The notes under the pieces: model-generated | Databases searched by the model: none | What the model was told of the DNA's origin: nothing | What the model saw: the letters and a program-made list of their open reading frames with translations, nothing else | Translations under genes and position numbers: made by a program | Assembly (NCBI RefSeq): GCF_014203355.1 | Contig: NZ_JACHIR010000001.1 | Location: 6,078,038-6,142,037 of the forward strand | DNA length: 64,000 nt | Reading direction: 5' to 3' | DNA from: Kutzneria kofuensis | GTDB lineage: Bacteria > Actinomycetota > Actinomycetes > Mycobacteriales > Pseudonocardiaceae | Shown here: piece by piece, positions 44,700-51,618 of the stretch | How the letters are laid out: each line of letters opens with the position of its first letter | Position numbering within the stretch: the stretch's first letter is position 1

Positions 44700-45546
44700 G
44701 GGTCTTGGCCGCCCAGTCGGCGAACGAGTGCCAGCCGACCTCGGGGTAGTCGGTCCGCAGCCGCGTGATGTCGACGTCCATGCCGACACGCTCGAAGTAG
44801 TCGAACATTGCCGCCAGGTCGGTGGAGTACTGCGCGACATCCTTGACGCTTGCCGAGTCGTACTCGATGGCACGGCCGAGAACCGCCCCGAGCGTGCGGG
44901 CCATCTCCTTGCCGGTCCGCTCATCCGAGGCGATGTCGACCCGTTGCTTGAGGAACTCCTTGCGGCGCCCGATGACCAGCGCCGCGAACGCCCCGATGTC
45001 CGCCGCCGCGATGAGTTTGAGCGGGGTGCCCGGCGACAGCGGCAGCGAGTACTTGCCCTGCCGCAGCGACCGGCTCGCCCAGCCGCCGGCGACGTTGTCC
45101 ATGAACGCCGCCGGGGCGATGACCGTCCAGGCGTCGGTGGCGTCGGCGAGATGCTTCTCCACGACCCACTTGCTGTCGAAGTGCGGGATTCCGGTGCCCC
45201 GGTCGGCGTTCGTCGCCGAGGTGAAGACGATGTGGCCGACGCCGGCGCGCACCGCCGCGTCGATCGCGTCCACGCCGTGCCGGATCTCGGTGTCGAGGTC
45301 CGTGCCGAACGGCGTCGTGACGAGGAAAACGGCGTCCGCGCCGGTGAAAGCCCGGTCCAGCGACGCCGGCTGGTCGAAGTCGGCCTCGACCACCTCGGCG
45401 CCGAGTTCGCGCAGGTCGTCGGCGGCGTCGGGTCGTCTGGTCAGCGCACGGACGCGGTGGCCGGCGGCGAGTAGGGCGCGGGCGGCCGCGCCGCCCTGGG
45501 TGCCGGTCGCGCCGGTGACCGCGACCGTCAACGGTGTGCGTTCCAT
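44692..45546 (-). CDS. NmrA-family NAD(P)-binding protein
   Basis: A 284-residue atypical SDR. The nucleotide-binding motif is VAVTGATGTQGGAAARALLAAGH; the usual catalytic Tyr-x-x-x-Lys is replaced (FDSKWVVEKHL). NmrA-like proteins act as redox-sensing regulators or quinone/nitrogen-related reductases. ATG 45546 is chosen since the Rossmann motif follows at residue 8. It overlaps the P450-like gene by eight bases, tail to tail. A palindromic operator stands just upstream. Confidence 0.88.
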   Translation of the reverse strand: MERTPLTVAVTGATGTQGGAAARALLAAGHRVRALTRRPDAADDLRELGAEVVEADFDQPASLDRAFTGADAVFLVTTPFGTDLDTEIRHGVDAIDAAVRAGVGHIVFTSATNADRGTGIPHFDSKWVVEKHLADATDAWTVIAPAAFMDNVAGGWASRSLRQGKYSLPLSPGTPLKLIAAADIGAFAALVIGRRKEFLKQRVDIASDERTGKEMARTLGAVLGRAIEYDSASVKDVAQYSTDLAAMFDYFERVGMDVDITRLRTDYPEVGWHSFADWAAKTLS

Positions 45547-45555
45547 GAGCAAAGT

Positions 45556-45582
45556 TTGACTGCGAAAAGGTATCGCGGTCAA
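45556..45582. promoter_or_regulatory. Operator upstream of the NmrA gene
   Basis: TTGAC-T-GCGA (45556-45565) and TCGC-G-GTCAA (45573-45582) form an inverted repeat with one mismatch and a seven-base spacer, 10 bp upstream of ATG 45546. Such sites are typical of HxlR/MarR-type regulators, but no such gene is adjacent. Confidence 0.55.
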
Positions 45583-45599
45583 GCCTTTTTGAGGCAAGG

Positions 45600-45834
45600 G
45601 TGTGGTGGGCGGGGTGGCATCCAGCCCCGCGTCGACGCGCCACCCCAACGCTGCGGCGTCCGGCCCGCGCTGGCGCATGGGCCCGATCTTGCGGCGCCCA
45701 GGCTGCAGCGTCCGGCCCGCACCAAAGCGCCGGCCTGCCTCTTGCTGCGCCCGGTCCGCGCCAAAGCGTCAGCCTGCCTTCGGTTCGACAGTCGGGGGTG
45801 CTGGGTGGGGGTGTGGATATTCGCGGTCGGGGTC
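45600..45834. repeat. Degenerate tandem repeats before the foldback element
   Basis: Uneven copies sharing GCGTCCGGCCCGC and CCAAAGCG with CAGCCTGCC-like ends (for example around 45648, 45708 and 45756). No credible gene covers the segment. Confidence 0.4.
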
Positions 45835-45839
45835 GCGTG

Positions 45840-45949
45840 GATTTGGTGTGGAGCCTCTGGACGATGGCACTCAGGGCTGTTTAGGGGCAGGCAGAGCCCG
45901 CCCTGAGTCGCTGTCAATTGCATGCCATCGTCCACCTCCACACAAAATC
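45840..45949 (+). repeat. Left 110-bp foldback repeat
   Basis: Three nested stems: a 17-bp outer stem 45837-45853 with 45936-45952 (one mismatch), GGACGATGGCA (45859-45869) with TGCCATCGTCC (45923-45933), and CTCAGGGC (45870-45877) with GCCCTGAG (45900-45907). A 15-base bulge lies on the right arm. The unit recurs reversed at 47301-47410. Confidence 0.9.
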
Positions 45950-46060
45950 CACGCTTCGCTCAGCGCTTCCCCGATCCCCCAGGGCGCACAGCGCCGGGAG
46001 TCGGCGATTATGCATGAAACAATCACCCGTTAGTGATTCGAGTTCGATCTTCGCCGAGCG

Positions 46061-46066
46061 TATTCT
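46061..46066 (+). promoter_or_regulatory. -10 element of a probable leaderless DUF222 promoter
   Basis: TATTCT fits TANNNT and ends six bases before ATG 46073; no ribosome site is seen. Confidence 0.5.
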
Positions 46067-46072
46067 AGACAC

Positions 46073-47218
46073 ATGGAAGAACTCACCCTCGACATGGAGA
46101 ACCAGGAGCCCTGCGGGGCCCTGCTCGACCTGTTGGTGAGGGTGGACATTCCCGGCCTCTCCGATCAGGAGAAGGTCACCGCCTACATTCTGGCCGGCAA
46201 GATCGCCGCATTCGGCCACGCCATCCAGCTGGAGGTCCTCCACCACGTCGACGACCTCACCGAACTGGCCATGGCCGGCCACGAACCCGAGCGGGCGTTG
46301 GGACAACGCAAGGAATTCAGCCGGGTGGTCGAGACACTGCCCCGCCTGTTCGCCCAGCTGCGGCGCGGGGAAATCGACGAGCGGCGGCTGGAGGTCGTGG
46401 ATGAGCGGGTGGCTCACCTGCCCACCCAGGCCCTGGTCACCCAGGTCGAGGACTCCCTGGTCGAGGTCGCTGCGGGGTTGAACCGCAGCCAACTCGCCCG
46501 GCAGACGACGAAGTTGGTCGCGCTGGCCGATCCCGACGGTAGCGACCAGCGCTGTCAGCGCGCCAAAGCCGAGCGGCGGGTTGAGTTCACGCCGCTGCCG
46601 GATGGCATGGCCCAGCTCAAGGCGGTGCTGCCCGCTGTGGAGGCCCGCGTGGTCTACGACCTGCTCAACGCTGATGTCGCTGAGCTGCCCCAAGATGACC
46701 GGACTACTGATCAGAAGCGGGCCGATGCCTTCCTCGACCGTTTCCTCGCCAACACCAAGGACCGCCAGGTCCAGGTCCATGTGACGATCCCCGTCGAGAC
46801 CCTCATCGGCCTGACCAAAGAGCCCGGCCTGCTGGACGGCTACGGCCCCATCCCCGCCGAACTCGCCTGCGAACTGGCCATGCAAGGCCCCTGGCGCGGG
46901 ATCCTGCTCGACGAGTACCGGCACGCGGTGGCCATGAGCACCGCCAAGTACCGCCCCACCGCCCCCATGCGGGAAATGGTCAAGATCCACGACGGCGGCA
47001 CCTGCACCGCCCCCGGCTGCACCAGCCCCATCCGCGAACTCGACCACGTCATCCCCTGGCCCAAGGGCAAAACCAAGGCCACCCAACTCAAGGGCCTGTG
47101 TTCCTGGCACCACCACCGCAAACACGACAACTACACGGTGACCCTGGATTCCGACGGCACCACCCGCTGGACCACACCCCAGGGCCGGGTCCATACCACC
47201 CGACCCCACCAATACTGA
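46073..47218 (+). CDS. DUF222/HNH endonuclease-domain protein (13E12 type)
   Basis: A 381-residue protein: an N-terminal DUF222 helical region (about 10-290) and a C-terminal HNH nuclease domain. The HNH part shows a zinc-type pair in CTAPGC, then ELDHVIPWPKGKTKATQLKG and LCSWHHHRKHD, so the His-Asn/His-His metal site looks complete. The family is abundant and repetitive in actinobacteria (REP13E12 in mycobacteria) with no proven function. The gene is enclosed by two inverted 110-bp foldback repeats, supporting an element-like unit. Confidence 0.9.
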   Translation: MEELTLDMENQEPCGALLDLLVRVDIPGLSDQEKVTAYILAGKIAAFGHAIQLEVLHHVDDLTELAMAGHEPERALGQRKEFSRVVETLPRLFAQLRRGEIDERRLEVVDERVAHLPTQALVTQVEDSLVEVAAGLNRSQLARQTTKLVALADPDGSDQRCQRAKAERRVEFTPLPDGMAQLKAVLPAVEARVVYDLLNADVAELPQDDRTTDQKRADAFLDRFLANTKDRQVQVHVTIPVETLIGLTKEPGLLDGYGPIPAELACELAMQGPWRGILLDEYRHAVAMSTAKYRPTAPMREMVKIHDGGTCTAPGCTSPIRELDHVIPWPKGKTKATQLKGLCSWHHHRKHDNYTVTLDSDGTTRWTTPQGRVHTTRPHQY

Positions 47219-47300
47219 CCCGCCCCCGCCCCCCATTCTTTGACAACTCCACAGCGAAGGATAAACCGCCAACCCGCCACCCTCACCCCATACTTGGGTC

Positions 47301-47410
47301 GATTTTGTGTGGAGGTGGACGATGGCATACAATTGACAGCGACTCAGGGCAGGCTCTGCCTGCCCCTAAACAGCCCTGAGTGCCATCGTCCAGAGGCTCC
47401 ACACCAAATC
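47301..47410 (-). repeat. Right 110-bp foldback repeat
   Basis: Inverted copy of 45840-45949 with only two base differences (in the central GC segment and next to CAATTG). Its outer arms are GATTTTGTGTGGAG (47301-47314) and CTCCACACCAAATC (47397-47410). It lies 82 bp after the DUF222 stop. Confidence 0.9.
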
Positions 47411-47506
47411 GGCCCACCCGACACAAGAAATCCCGCCGGCACACAGTGGAAGAGACGACCCGCGAAACGAACCGTCTCTCCCGATGCAACGTCGGCAGTC
47501 TGCCGA

Positions 47507-48133
47507 CTACCCCTCCACCCCGTCACCCCGCAGCGTCTCCAATCCAGCCAGCAGTGCCTCCACCGCAAACCTGAACCGCGCGGCGTCATCGGTCCCGCGG
47601 CCGCTCCGGAGAGCCTCGGCCAGCAGCGGGAACTCGCTCAGGTCCGGCAGTTGTGAGCCCTCGCCGATGGCGACTTCGCTGGTGGCGTGCCCGATGACGA
47701 AGACGGAGAGGGCGTTCACCGCGTCCAGCGCGCGGCCGAGGGGAAAGCCGGCGTCGACGAGCATGCGCACCCCGTCTTCGACGAAACACAACGTGTCGGG
47801 GGTGACGGCCGGGCGGGATGCGACGAGGGGGAGCACGTGCGGGTGCGAGAGAAGGGTCTCCCGCAACGAATGGGCGTAGGCGGAGAGCACGGATCGCCAG
47901 TCGCCGTCGAGAGCGGGCGGTTCGGAGCGGCGGAGCACAAGCTCGACGAGGCCGTCGAGCAGGGCGTCCTTGGTGGGGACGTAGTGGTAGAGGGTCATCG
48001 CCTCGACGTCCAGTTCCGCCCCGAGCTTGCGCATCGACAGGGCCTTGAGGCCGTCGCGGTCGACGAGCGCGAGCGCAGCGGCGAGCACCCGCTCCCGGGA
48101 GAGACCGACCTTGGTACCCGGCGTCCTTGACAT
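47507..48133 (-). CDS. TetR-family transcriptional regulator
   Basis: A 208-residue TetR repressor with a class-B-like C-terminal domain. The DNA-binding part is LSMRKLGAELDVEAMTLYHYVPTKDALLDGL (split around residue 45), the wording typical of TetR/TetR_C relatives. ATG 48133 is used. Two 13-bp palindromes in the divergent promoter (48135-48147 and 48167-48179) suggest it controls itself and the SnoaL-like gene. Confidence 0.9.
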   Translation of the reverse strand: MSRTPGTKVGLSRERVLAAALALVDRDGLKALSMRKLGAELDVEAMTLYHYVPTKDALLDGLVELVLRRSEPPALDGDWRSVLSAYAHSLRETLLSHPHVLPLVASRPAVTPDTLCFVEDGVRMLVDAGFPLGRALDAVNALSVFVIGHATSEVAIGEGSQLPDLSEFPLLAEALRSGRGTDDAARFRFAVEALLAGLETLRGDGVEG

Positions 48134-48134
48134 T

Positions 48135-48147
48135 CTTACATTGTAAG
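48135..48147. promoter_or_regulatory. TetR operator, site 1
   Basis: CTTACATTGTAAG is a perfect palindrome of 6-bp arms, one base after the tetR start codon, so binding would block the promoter or start of that gene. Confidence 0.7.
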
Positions 48148-48166
48148 GCAATGCTGGACCCGCAAA

Positions 48167-48179
48167 CTTACGACGTAAG
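48167..48179. promoter_or_regulatory. TetR operator, site 2
   Basis: CTTACGACGTAAG is a second perfect palindrome with the same ends, 32 bp (three turns) from site 1 and 12 bp before the GTG at 48192. Confidence 0.7.
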
Positions 48180-48191
48180 AAAGAGGGGGGC

Positions 48192-48617
48192 GTGCTCACC
48201 GAGAACAAGCAGGCGGTGGTGGGGTTCTTCGACGCGATCAACACGCGAAGACTGGACGCCCTGCCCGAGTACATGGCCGCCGACGTGATCGACCACAACA
48301 AGATCATTCACGGCGAGGCGGACGAGCCCGGGGCGGCGTTCGACGGGTTTCGGCAGCAGCTCGACGCGTTCGGCGAAGGGCGGATGGAGCCCGAGGAGCT
48401 GATCGCCGAGGGCGACCGGGTCGTCGCCCGGCTCACCGTGACGGGCGTGCACACCGGCAGCCACCCGCGCATGCCCGAGCCGACCAACCGGCCCTTCCGC
48501 GTCGAGCAGATCTGGATCTTCACCCTGCGCGACGGCAAGATCAGCGAGATCCGGGCGGTGAGCGACCGGCTCGGCATGTTCCTGCAGCTCGGCTGGGACT
48601 GGCCGACGGCGGACTGA
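48192..48617 (+). CDS. SnoaL-like ester cyclase-family protein
   Basis: A 141-residue NTF2-fold protein: VVGFFDAINTRRLDALPEYMAADVIDHN, a middle segment ELIAEGDRVVARLTVTGVHTG and the C-terminal IWIFTLRDGKISEIRAVSD are all typical of SnoaL-type proteins. The conserved Asp-His pair (VIDHN) is present. GTG 48192 lies beside GGGGGG. Regulation by the divergent TetR protein is likely; the substrate is unknown. Confidence 0.87.
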   Translation: MLTENKQAVVGFFDAINTRRLDALPEYMAADVIDHNKIIHGEADEPGAAFDGFRQQLDAFGEGRMEPEELIAEGDRVVARLTVTGVHTGSHPRMPEPTNRPFRVEQIWIFTLRDGKISEIRAVSDRLGMFLQLGWDWPTAD

Positions 48618-48619
48618 GC

Positions 48620-48760
48620 TCAGGGCGTGGCGACCAACGCCACCGCCCGCAGCGTCGACGGGTCGGACTGCTCCGCCACCAGCAGTGTGGCGGCGCCAAC
48701 GACACCACCGGAGTGCACACGCACCGGCCCCAACTCCCCAGACGAGTCCGACTCGTCAGA
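48620..48760 (-). pseudogene. Possible 3' remnant of a coding sequence
   Basis: The minus frame ending at 48620 reads GPVRVHSGGVVGAATLLVAE and then QSDPSTLRAVALVATP before a stop, with coding-like GC3. No start or upstream body is visible, so it may be the tail of a lost gene or chance. I cannot name a family. Confidence 0.2.
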
Positions 48761-48785
48761 AATGCCACGCCCGTGACGTGCAACT

Positions 48786-48814
48786 GTTGACAGCGGAAGT
48801 GTTCTGCCGTCAAC
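48786..48814. promoter_or_regulatory. Operator upstream of the MarR gene
   Basis: GTTGAC and GTCAAC close a 29-bp imperfect palindrome whose inner arms are AGCGGA and TCTGCC, ending seven bases before ATG 48822. It is a good candidate for MarR autoregulation. Confidence 0.55.
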
Positions 48815-48821
48815 TCTTGCC

Positions 48822-49298
48822 ATGGCGGATCAGGACCCCCTGCTGGCGTGGCTCTACCTGCAACAGGGCGTGAAGACGATCGAGGAGTCGCTCAGCGCCA
48901 CCATGGAGGAGCACTGCGACTGCACGCTCAGCGAGCATTCGGCGCTCTACCGGTTGAAGACCGCCAAGGACCAGCGGCTGACCATGGCCGAGCTGTCGGA
49001 GCTGCTGTCGATCAGCCCGAGCGGCGTCACCCGCCTGGTCGACCGGCTGGTGCGTCGCGGCTGGGTGGAGCGCGTGCAGCCGCCGGGCAACCGGCGGACG
49101 GTGTGCGCGGTGCCCACCGAGGAGGGCCTGCGGGTGCTCCAGGGGCAGACGATGGTCGTCTACTGGCAGTCGGTGCACCAGCACTTCGAGTCCATCCTGG
49201 ATGCCGACGACCTCGAGGCGGCCGCCCGGATCGGCCGCAAGATGCTGGAGGCGCACGGGCGTTGGGACGAGAAGCGATTCGCGCCCGGCTCACCGTGA
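48822..49298 (+). CDS. MarR-family transcriptional regulator
   Basis: A 158-residue winged-helix protein with MAELSELLSISPSGVTRLVDRLVRRGWVER (split near residue 75) and the wing NRRTVCAVPTEEGLRVL. A Cys-Asp-Cys near residue 32 might sense oxidation, but this is speculation. Start ATG 48822. The target is probably its own promoter; the downstream SGNH hydrolase gene has its own promoter. Confidence 0.88.
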   Translation: MADQDPLLAWLYLQQGVKTIEESLSATMEEHCDCTLSEHSALYRLKTAKDQRLTMAELSELLSISPSGVTRLVDRLVRRGWVERVQPPGNRRTVCAVPTEEGLRVLQGQTMVVYWQSVHQHFESILDADDLEAAARIGRKMLEAHGRWDEKRFAPGSP

Positions 49299-49317
49299 GG
49301 CCGGTACCGTCCCAGCC

Positions 49318-50073
49318 ATGAGACGGTATGTCGCGCTGGGCGACAGCCTGACCGAAGGCATCGGCGATCCCGCCGACGACGGTCGCCCGCGCGGCTGGGC
49401 CGACCGGTTCGCGCACGGCCTGGCCACCCGGCGTGGCGAGGTGGAGTACGCCAATCTCGCCATCCGCGGCCTGACCACCGCGCAGGTGCTGGCCACGCAG
49501 CTGCGGCCGGCCGTCGCGCTCGCACCGGATCTGGCCAGCGTCATCGTCGGCATGAACGATCTGCTACGGCCCCGGTTCGACGTCGGCGGCCTCCGTCGCG
49601 ACCTGGGCACCCTCTACGGAGAGCTGGCGGCGACCGGCGCGGTGGTACTGACCGCGACGCTGCCGGAGCCGGGCATCGGCGTGCCGCTGCCGGCCCGGAT
49701 GCGGGCCAGCTTCGTTCGCCGCGGCCGCCGCCTGAACGACGCGATCCGGCACGCCGCCGCCGAGAACGGCGTGCGCTGCCTCGACCTCGCGCGGCTGACG
49801 CCGATCGATCCGGCGATCTGGAGCGCCGACAAACTGCACCCCAGTGCGCACGGGCATCAGCTCATCGCCGACGAGTTTCTGGCGTTTCTGCACGGTCTTC
49901 CGTCGGCGGTGCACGGCCCGGCGCAAGGTGCCGCCTCCGTCGCCCGGCCCGTCGAGCAGATGCGGTGGGTGGCCAACCATGTCGGCCCGTGGCTGTGGCG
50001 GCGTCTGACCGGGCGCGCGGCCGGCGACGGTGTCACGGCCAAGCTGCCGGCGTACCAACTGCTGCGCGCCTGA
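49318..50073 (+). CDS. SGNH/GDSL hydrolase
   Basis: A 251-residue esterase/lipase-type protein. Block I is VALGDSLTEGIGDP (Ser nucleophile), block III IVGMNDLLRP and block V DKLHPSAHGHQLIA (Asp-x-x-His). No signal peptide is seen, so it acts inside the cell. TACCGT seven bases before ATG 49318 suggests a leaderless start. Substrate unknown. Confidence 0.9.
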   Translation: MRRYVALGDSLTEGIGDPADDGRPRGWADRFAHGLATRRGEVEYANLAIRGLTTAQVLATQLRPAVALAPDLASVIVGMNDLLRPRFDVGGLRRDLGTLYGELAATGAVVLTATLPEPGIGVPLPARMRASFVRRGRRLNDAIRHAAAENGVRCLDLARLTPIDPAIWSADKLHPSAHGHQLIADEFLAFLHGLPSAVHGPAQGAASVARPVEQMRWVANHVGPWLWRRLTGRAAGDGVTAKLPAYQLLRA

Positions 50074-50203
50074 CGTCGGTCGCGCTGACCGTTCGGCTGT
50101 GCTGCGGCCGGAAAACGGCCCGTTCGGGTCGCCGGCCGTTTCCGGTCGTGCCCGAATCCGTAGAGAAGTCTGTGAGTTTCTGTCCGAATCGGCGCCTGCC
50201 CGC

Positions 50204-50236
50204 TAGTCTGTGCGCATCACGCATATTCGTGCGCAT
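50204..50236 (+). promoter_or_regulatory. Promoter with paired GTGCGCAT sites before the MFS gene
   Basis: TAGTCT (50204-50209) fits a -10 element. Two direct copies of GTGCGCAT (50210-50217 and 50229-50236) follow, 19 bp apart, over the expected transcription start, so they may be a regulator site. Confidence 0.4.
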
Positions 50237-50258
50237 TGCGAACGAATCGGAGGACCTT

Positions 50259-51515
50259 GTGACTTCCACCGCTGTGCCTCACAACAAGGGCACCGGTCGC
50301 GGCTGGGTGCTACCGCTGTGCTGGTCGGCCGTCCTGCTGGACGGCTTCGACCTGGTCGTGCTCGGCACCGTGCTGCCGGTGCTGCTGCGCAACAAGGTGT
50401 GGGACCTGTCCCCGGGCGCGGCGACCTTCGTGTCCACCATCGGCCTGGTCGGCATGACGATCGGCGCGCTGGTGCTGGGCACCGTCACCGAGGTGCTCGG
50501 CCGCCGCCGGGCGCTGATCGTGTCGGTGACGGTGTTCTCCGCGTGCACGCTGCTGTGCGCGGTGGCGCCGTCGGCGTTCCTGTTCGGGCTGCTGCGGTTC
50601 GTCGCCGGCCTCGGCCTCGGTGGCTGCCTGCCCACGGCGATCACGCTGGTCAGCGAGCACTACGCCCGTTCCGGCCGCCCCGGTACGGCGACCACGACCG
50701 TGATGACGGGCTACCACGTCGGCGCGATGGCCACCGCCCTGCTGGGCATCGCGCTGATCGAACCGCTCGGCTGGCAGTCCATGTTCGTGGTCGGCGCGCT
50801 GCCGGCGCTTGTGCTGGTGCCGCTGATGATCAAGTACCTGCCCGACTCGACCACGCCGGTGGAGCACCGCCCCGGCTCGTCCATCAAGCAGGCGCTGGCG
50901 GTGCTGTTCCGCGGCCGCATGATCGGTGTGACGATCGCCTTCTGGGTCACGTCCTTCATGGGGCTGATCCTGGTGTACGGCCTGAACACCTGGCTGCCGG
51001 AGATCATGCGGCAGGCTGGCTACCCCCTCGGCGCCGCGCTCGGCCTGTTGCTGACGCTGAACTTCGGCGGCGTGGTCGGTCTGCTGGTGGCCGGCGTGGT
51101 GGCGGACCGGATCGGCATGAAGCCGGCGACGCTGGGCTGGTTCGTCGTCGCAGCCGTGCTCTTGGCGCTGCTGAGCATCAAGATGCCCGGATTCGCCTTG
51201 TACGTGGCGGTTTTCCTGTCCGGTTCGTTCGTGTTCAGCGCGCAGGTTCTGGTGTACGCCTACACGACCCGCGCCTATCCGGCCGAGGCGCGCGCCACCG
51301 GACTGGGCTGGACGGCAGGCATCGGACGTATCGGCGCGATCTGTGGACCGCTGCTCGGCGGCCTGCTGCTCACCGCCGGAATCGTGTACCCGTGGGGCTT
51401 TTACGCGTTTGCTGTGGTGGCGGCGCTGGCTGCGGTCGGCGTCGGGGCCCTCAACGCGGCCAGTCGGCTACCGGAGGAGACCGTCGGCTCCAACGCGGAG
51501 ACATCCCACCAATAG
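50259..51515 (+). CDS. MFS transporter of the aromatic acid/H+ symporter type
   Basis: A 418-residue, 12-helix transporter. The segment LDGFDLVVLGTVLPVLL in helix 1 carries the DGxD motif of the aromatic acid:H+ symporter (benzoate, 4-hydroxybenzoate) family, and GTVTEVLGRRRALI is the loop 2-3 motif. The GTG at 50259 has GGAGG at a good distance. No aromatic-degradation genes are adjacent, so the substrate is only inferred. Confidence 0.88.
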   Translation: MTSTAVPHNKGTGRGWVLPLCWSAVLLDGFDLVVLGTVLPVLLRNKVWDLSPGAATFVSTIGLVGMTIGALVLGTVTEVLGRRRALIVSVTVFSACTLLCAVAPSAFLFGLLRFVAGLGLGGCLPTAITLVSEHYARSGRPGTATTTVMTGYHVGAMATALLGIALIEPLGWQSMFVVGALPALVLVPLMIKYLPDSTTPVEHRPGSSIKQALAVLFRGRMIGVTIAFWVTSFMGLILVYGLNTWLPEIMRQAGYPLGAALGLLLTLNFGGVVGLLVAGVVADRIGMKPATLGWFVVAAVLLALLSIKMPGFALYVAVFLSGSFVFSAQVLVYAYTTRAYPAEARATGLGWTAGIGRIGAICGPLLGGLLLTAGIVYPWGFYAFAVVAALAAVGVGALNAASRLPEETVGSNAETSHQ

Positions 51516-51559
51516 TGAGTGCCATCACGTTGCTCCTTCACGGCCTGCCTGCGATGTTG

Positions 51560-51587
51560 CCGGGTGACCGCCGCCACGGTCACCCGG
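51560..51587 (+). terminator. Hairpin terminator after the MFS gene
   Basis: CCGGGTGACCG and CGGTCACCCGG form a perfect 11-bp stem with a six-base loop. Confidence 0.75.
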
Positions 51588-51618
51588 GCACACACGCAGG
51601 CCCCTCGAAGGGAGCACA

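Larger units (their letters stand above)
45837..47410. mobile_element. Candidate mobile element: DUF222/HNH gene between inverted foldback repeats
   Basis: The DUF222/HNH gene at 46073-47218 is the only gene between two 110-bp repeats in inverted orientation (45840-45949 and 47301-47410; 108 of 110 bases identical after reversal). Each repeat is itself self-complementary. No transposase is present and no target-site duplication is evident. Mycobacterial 13E12 repeats carry the same protein family and behave as dispersed elements, so mobility is plausible; it could also be a homing-type element with the HNH protein as nuclease. Confidence 0.6.
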
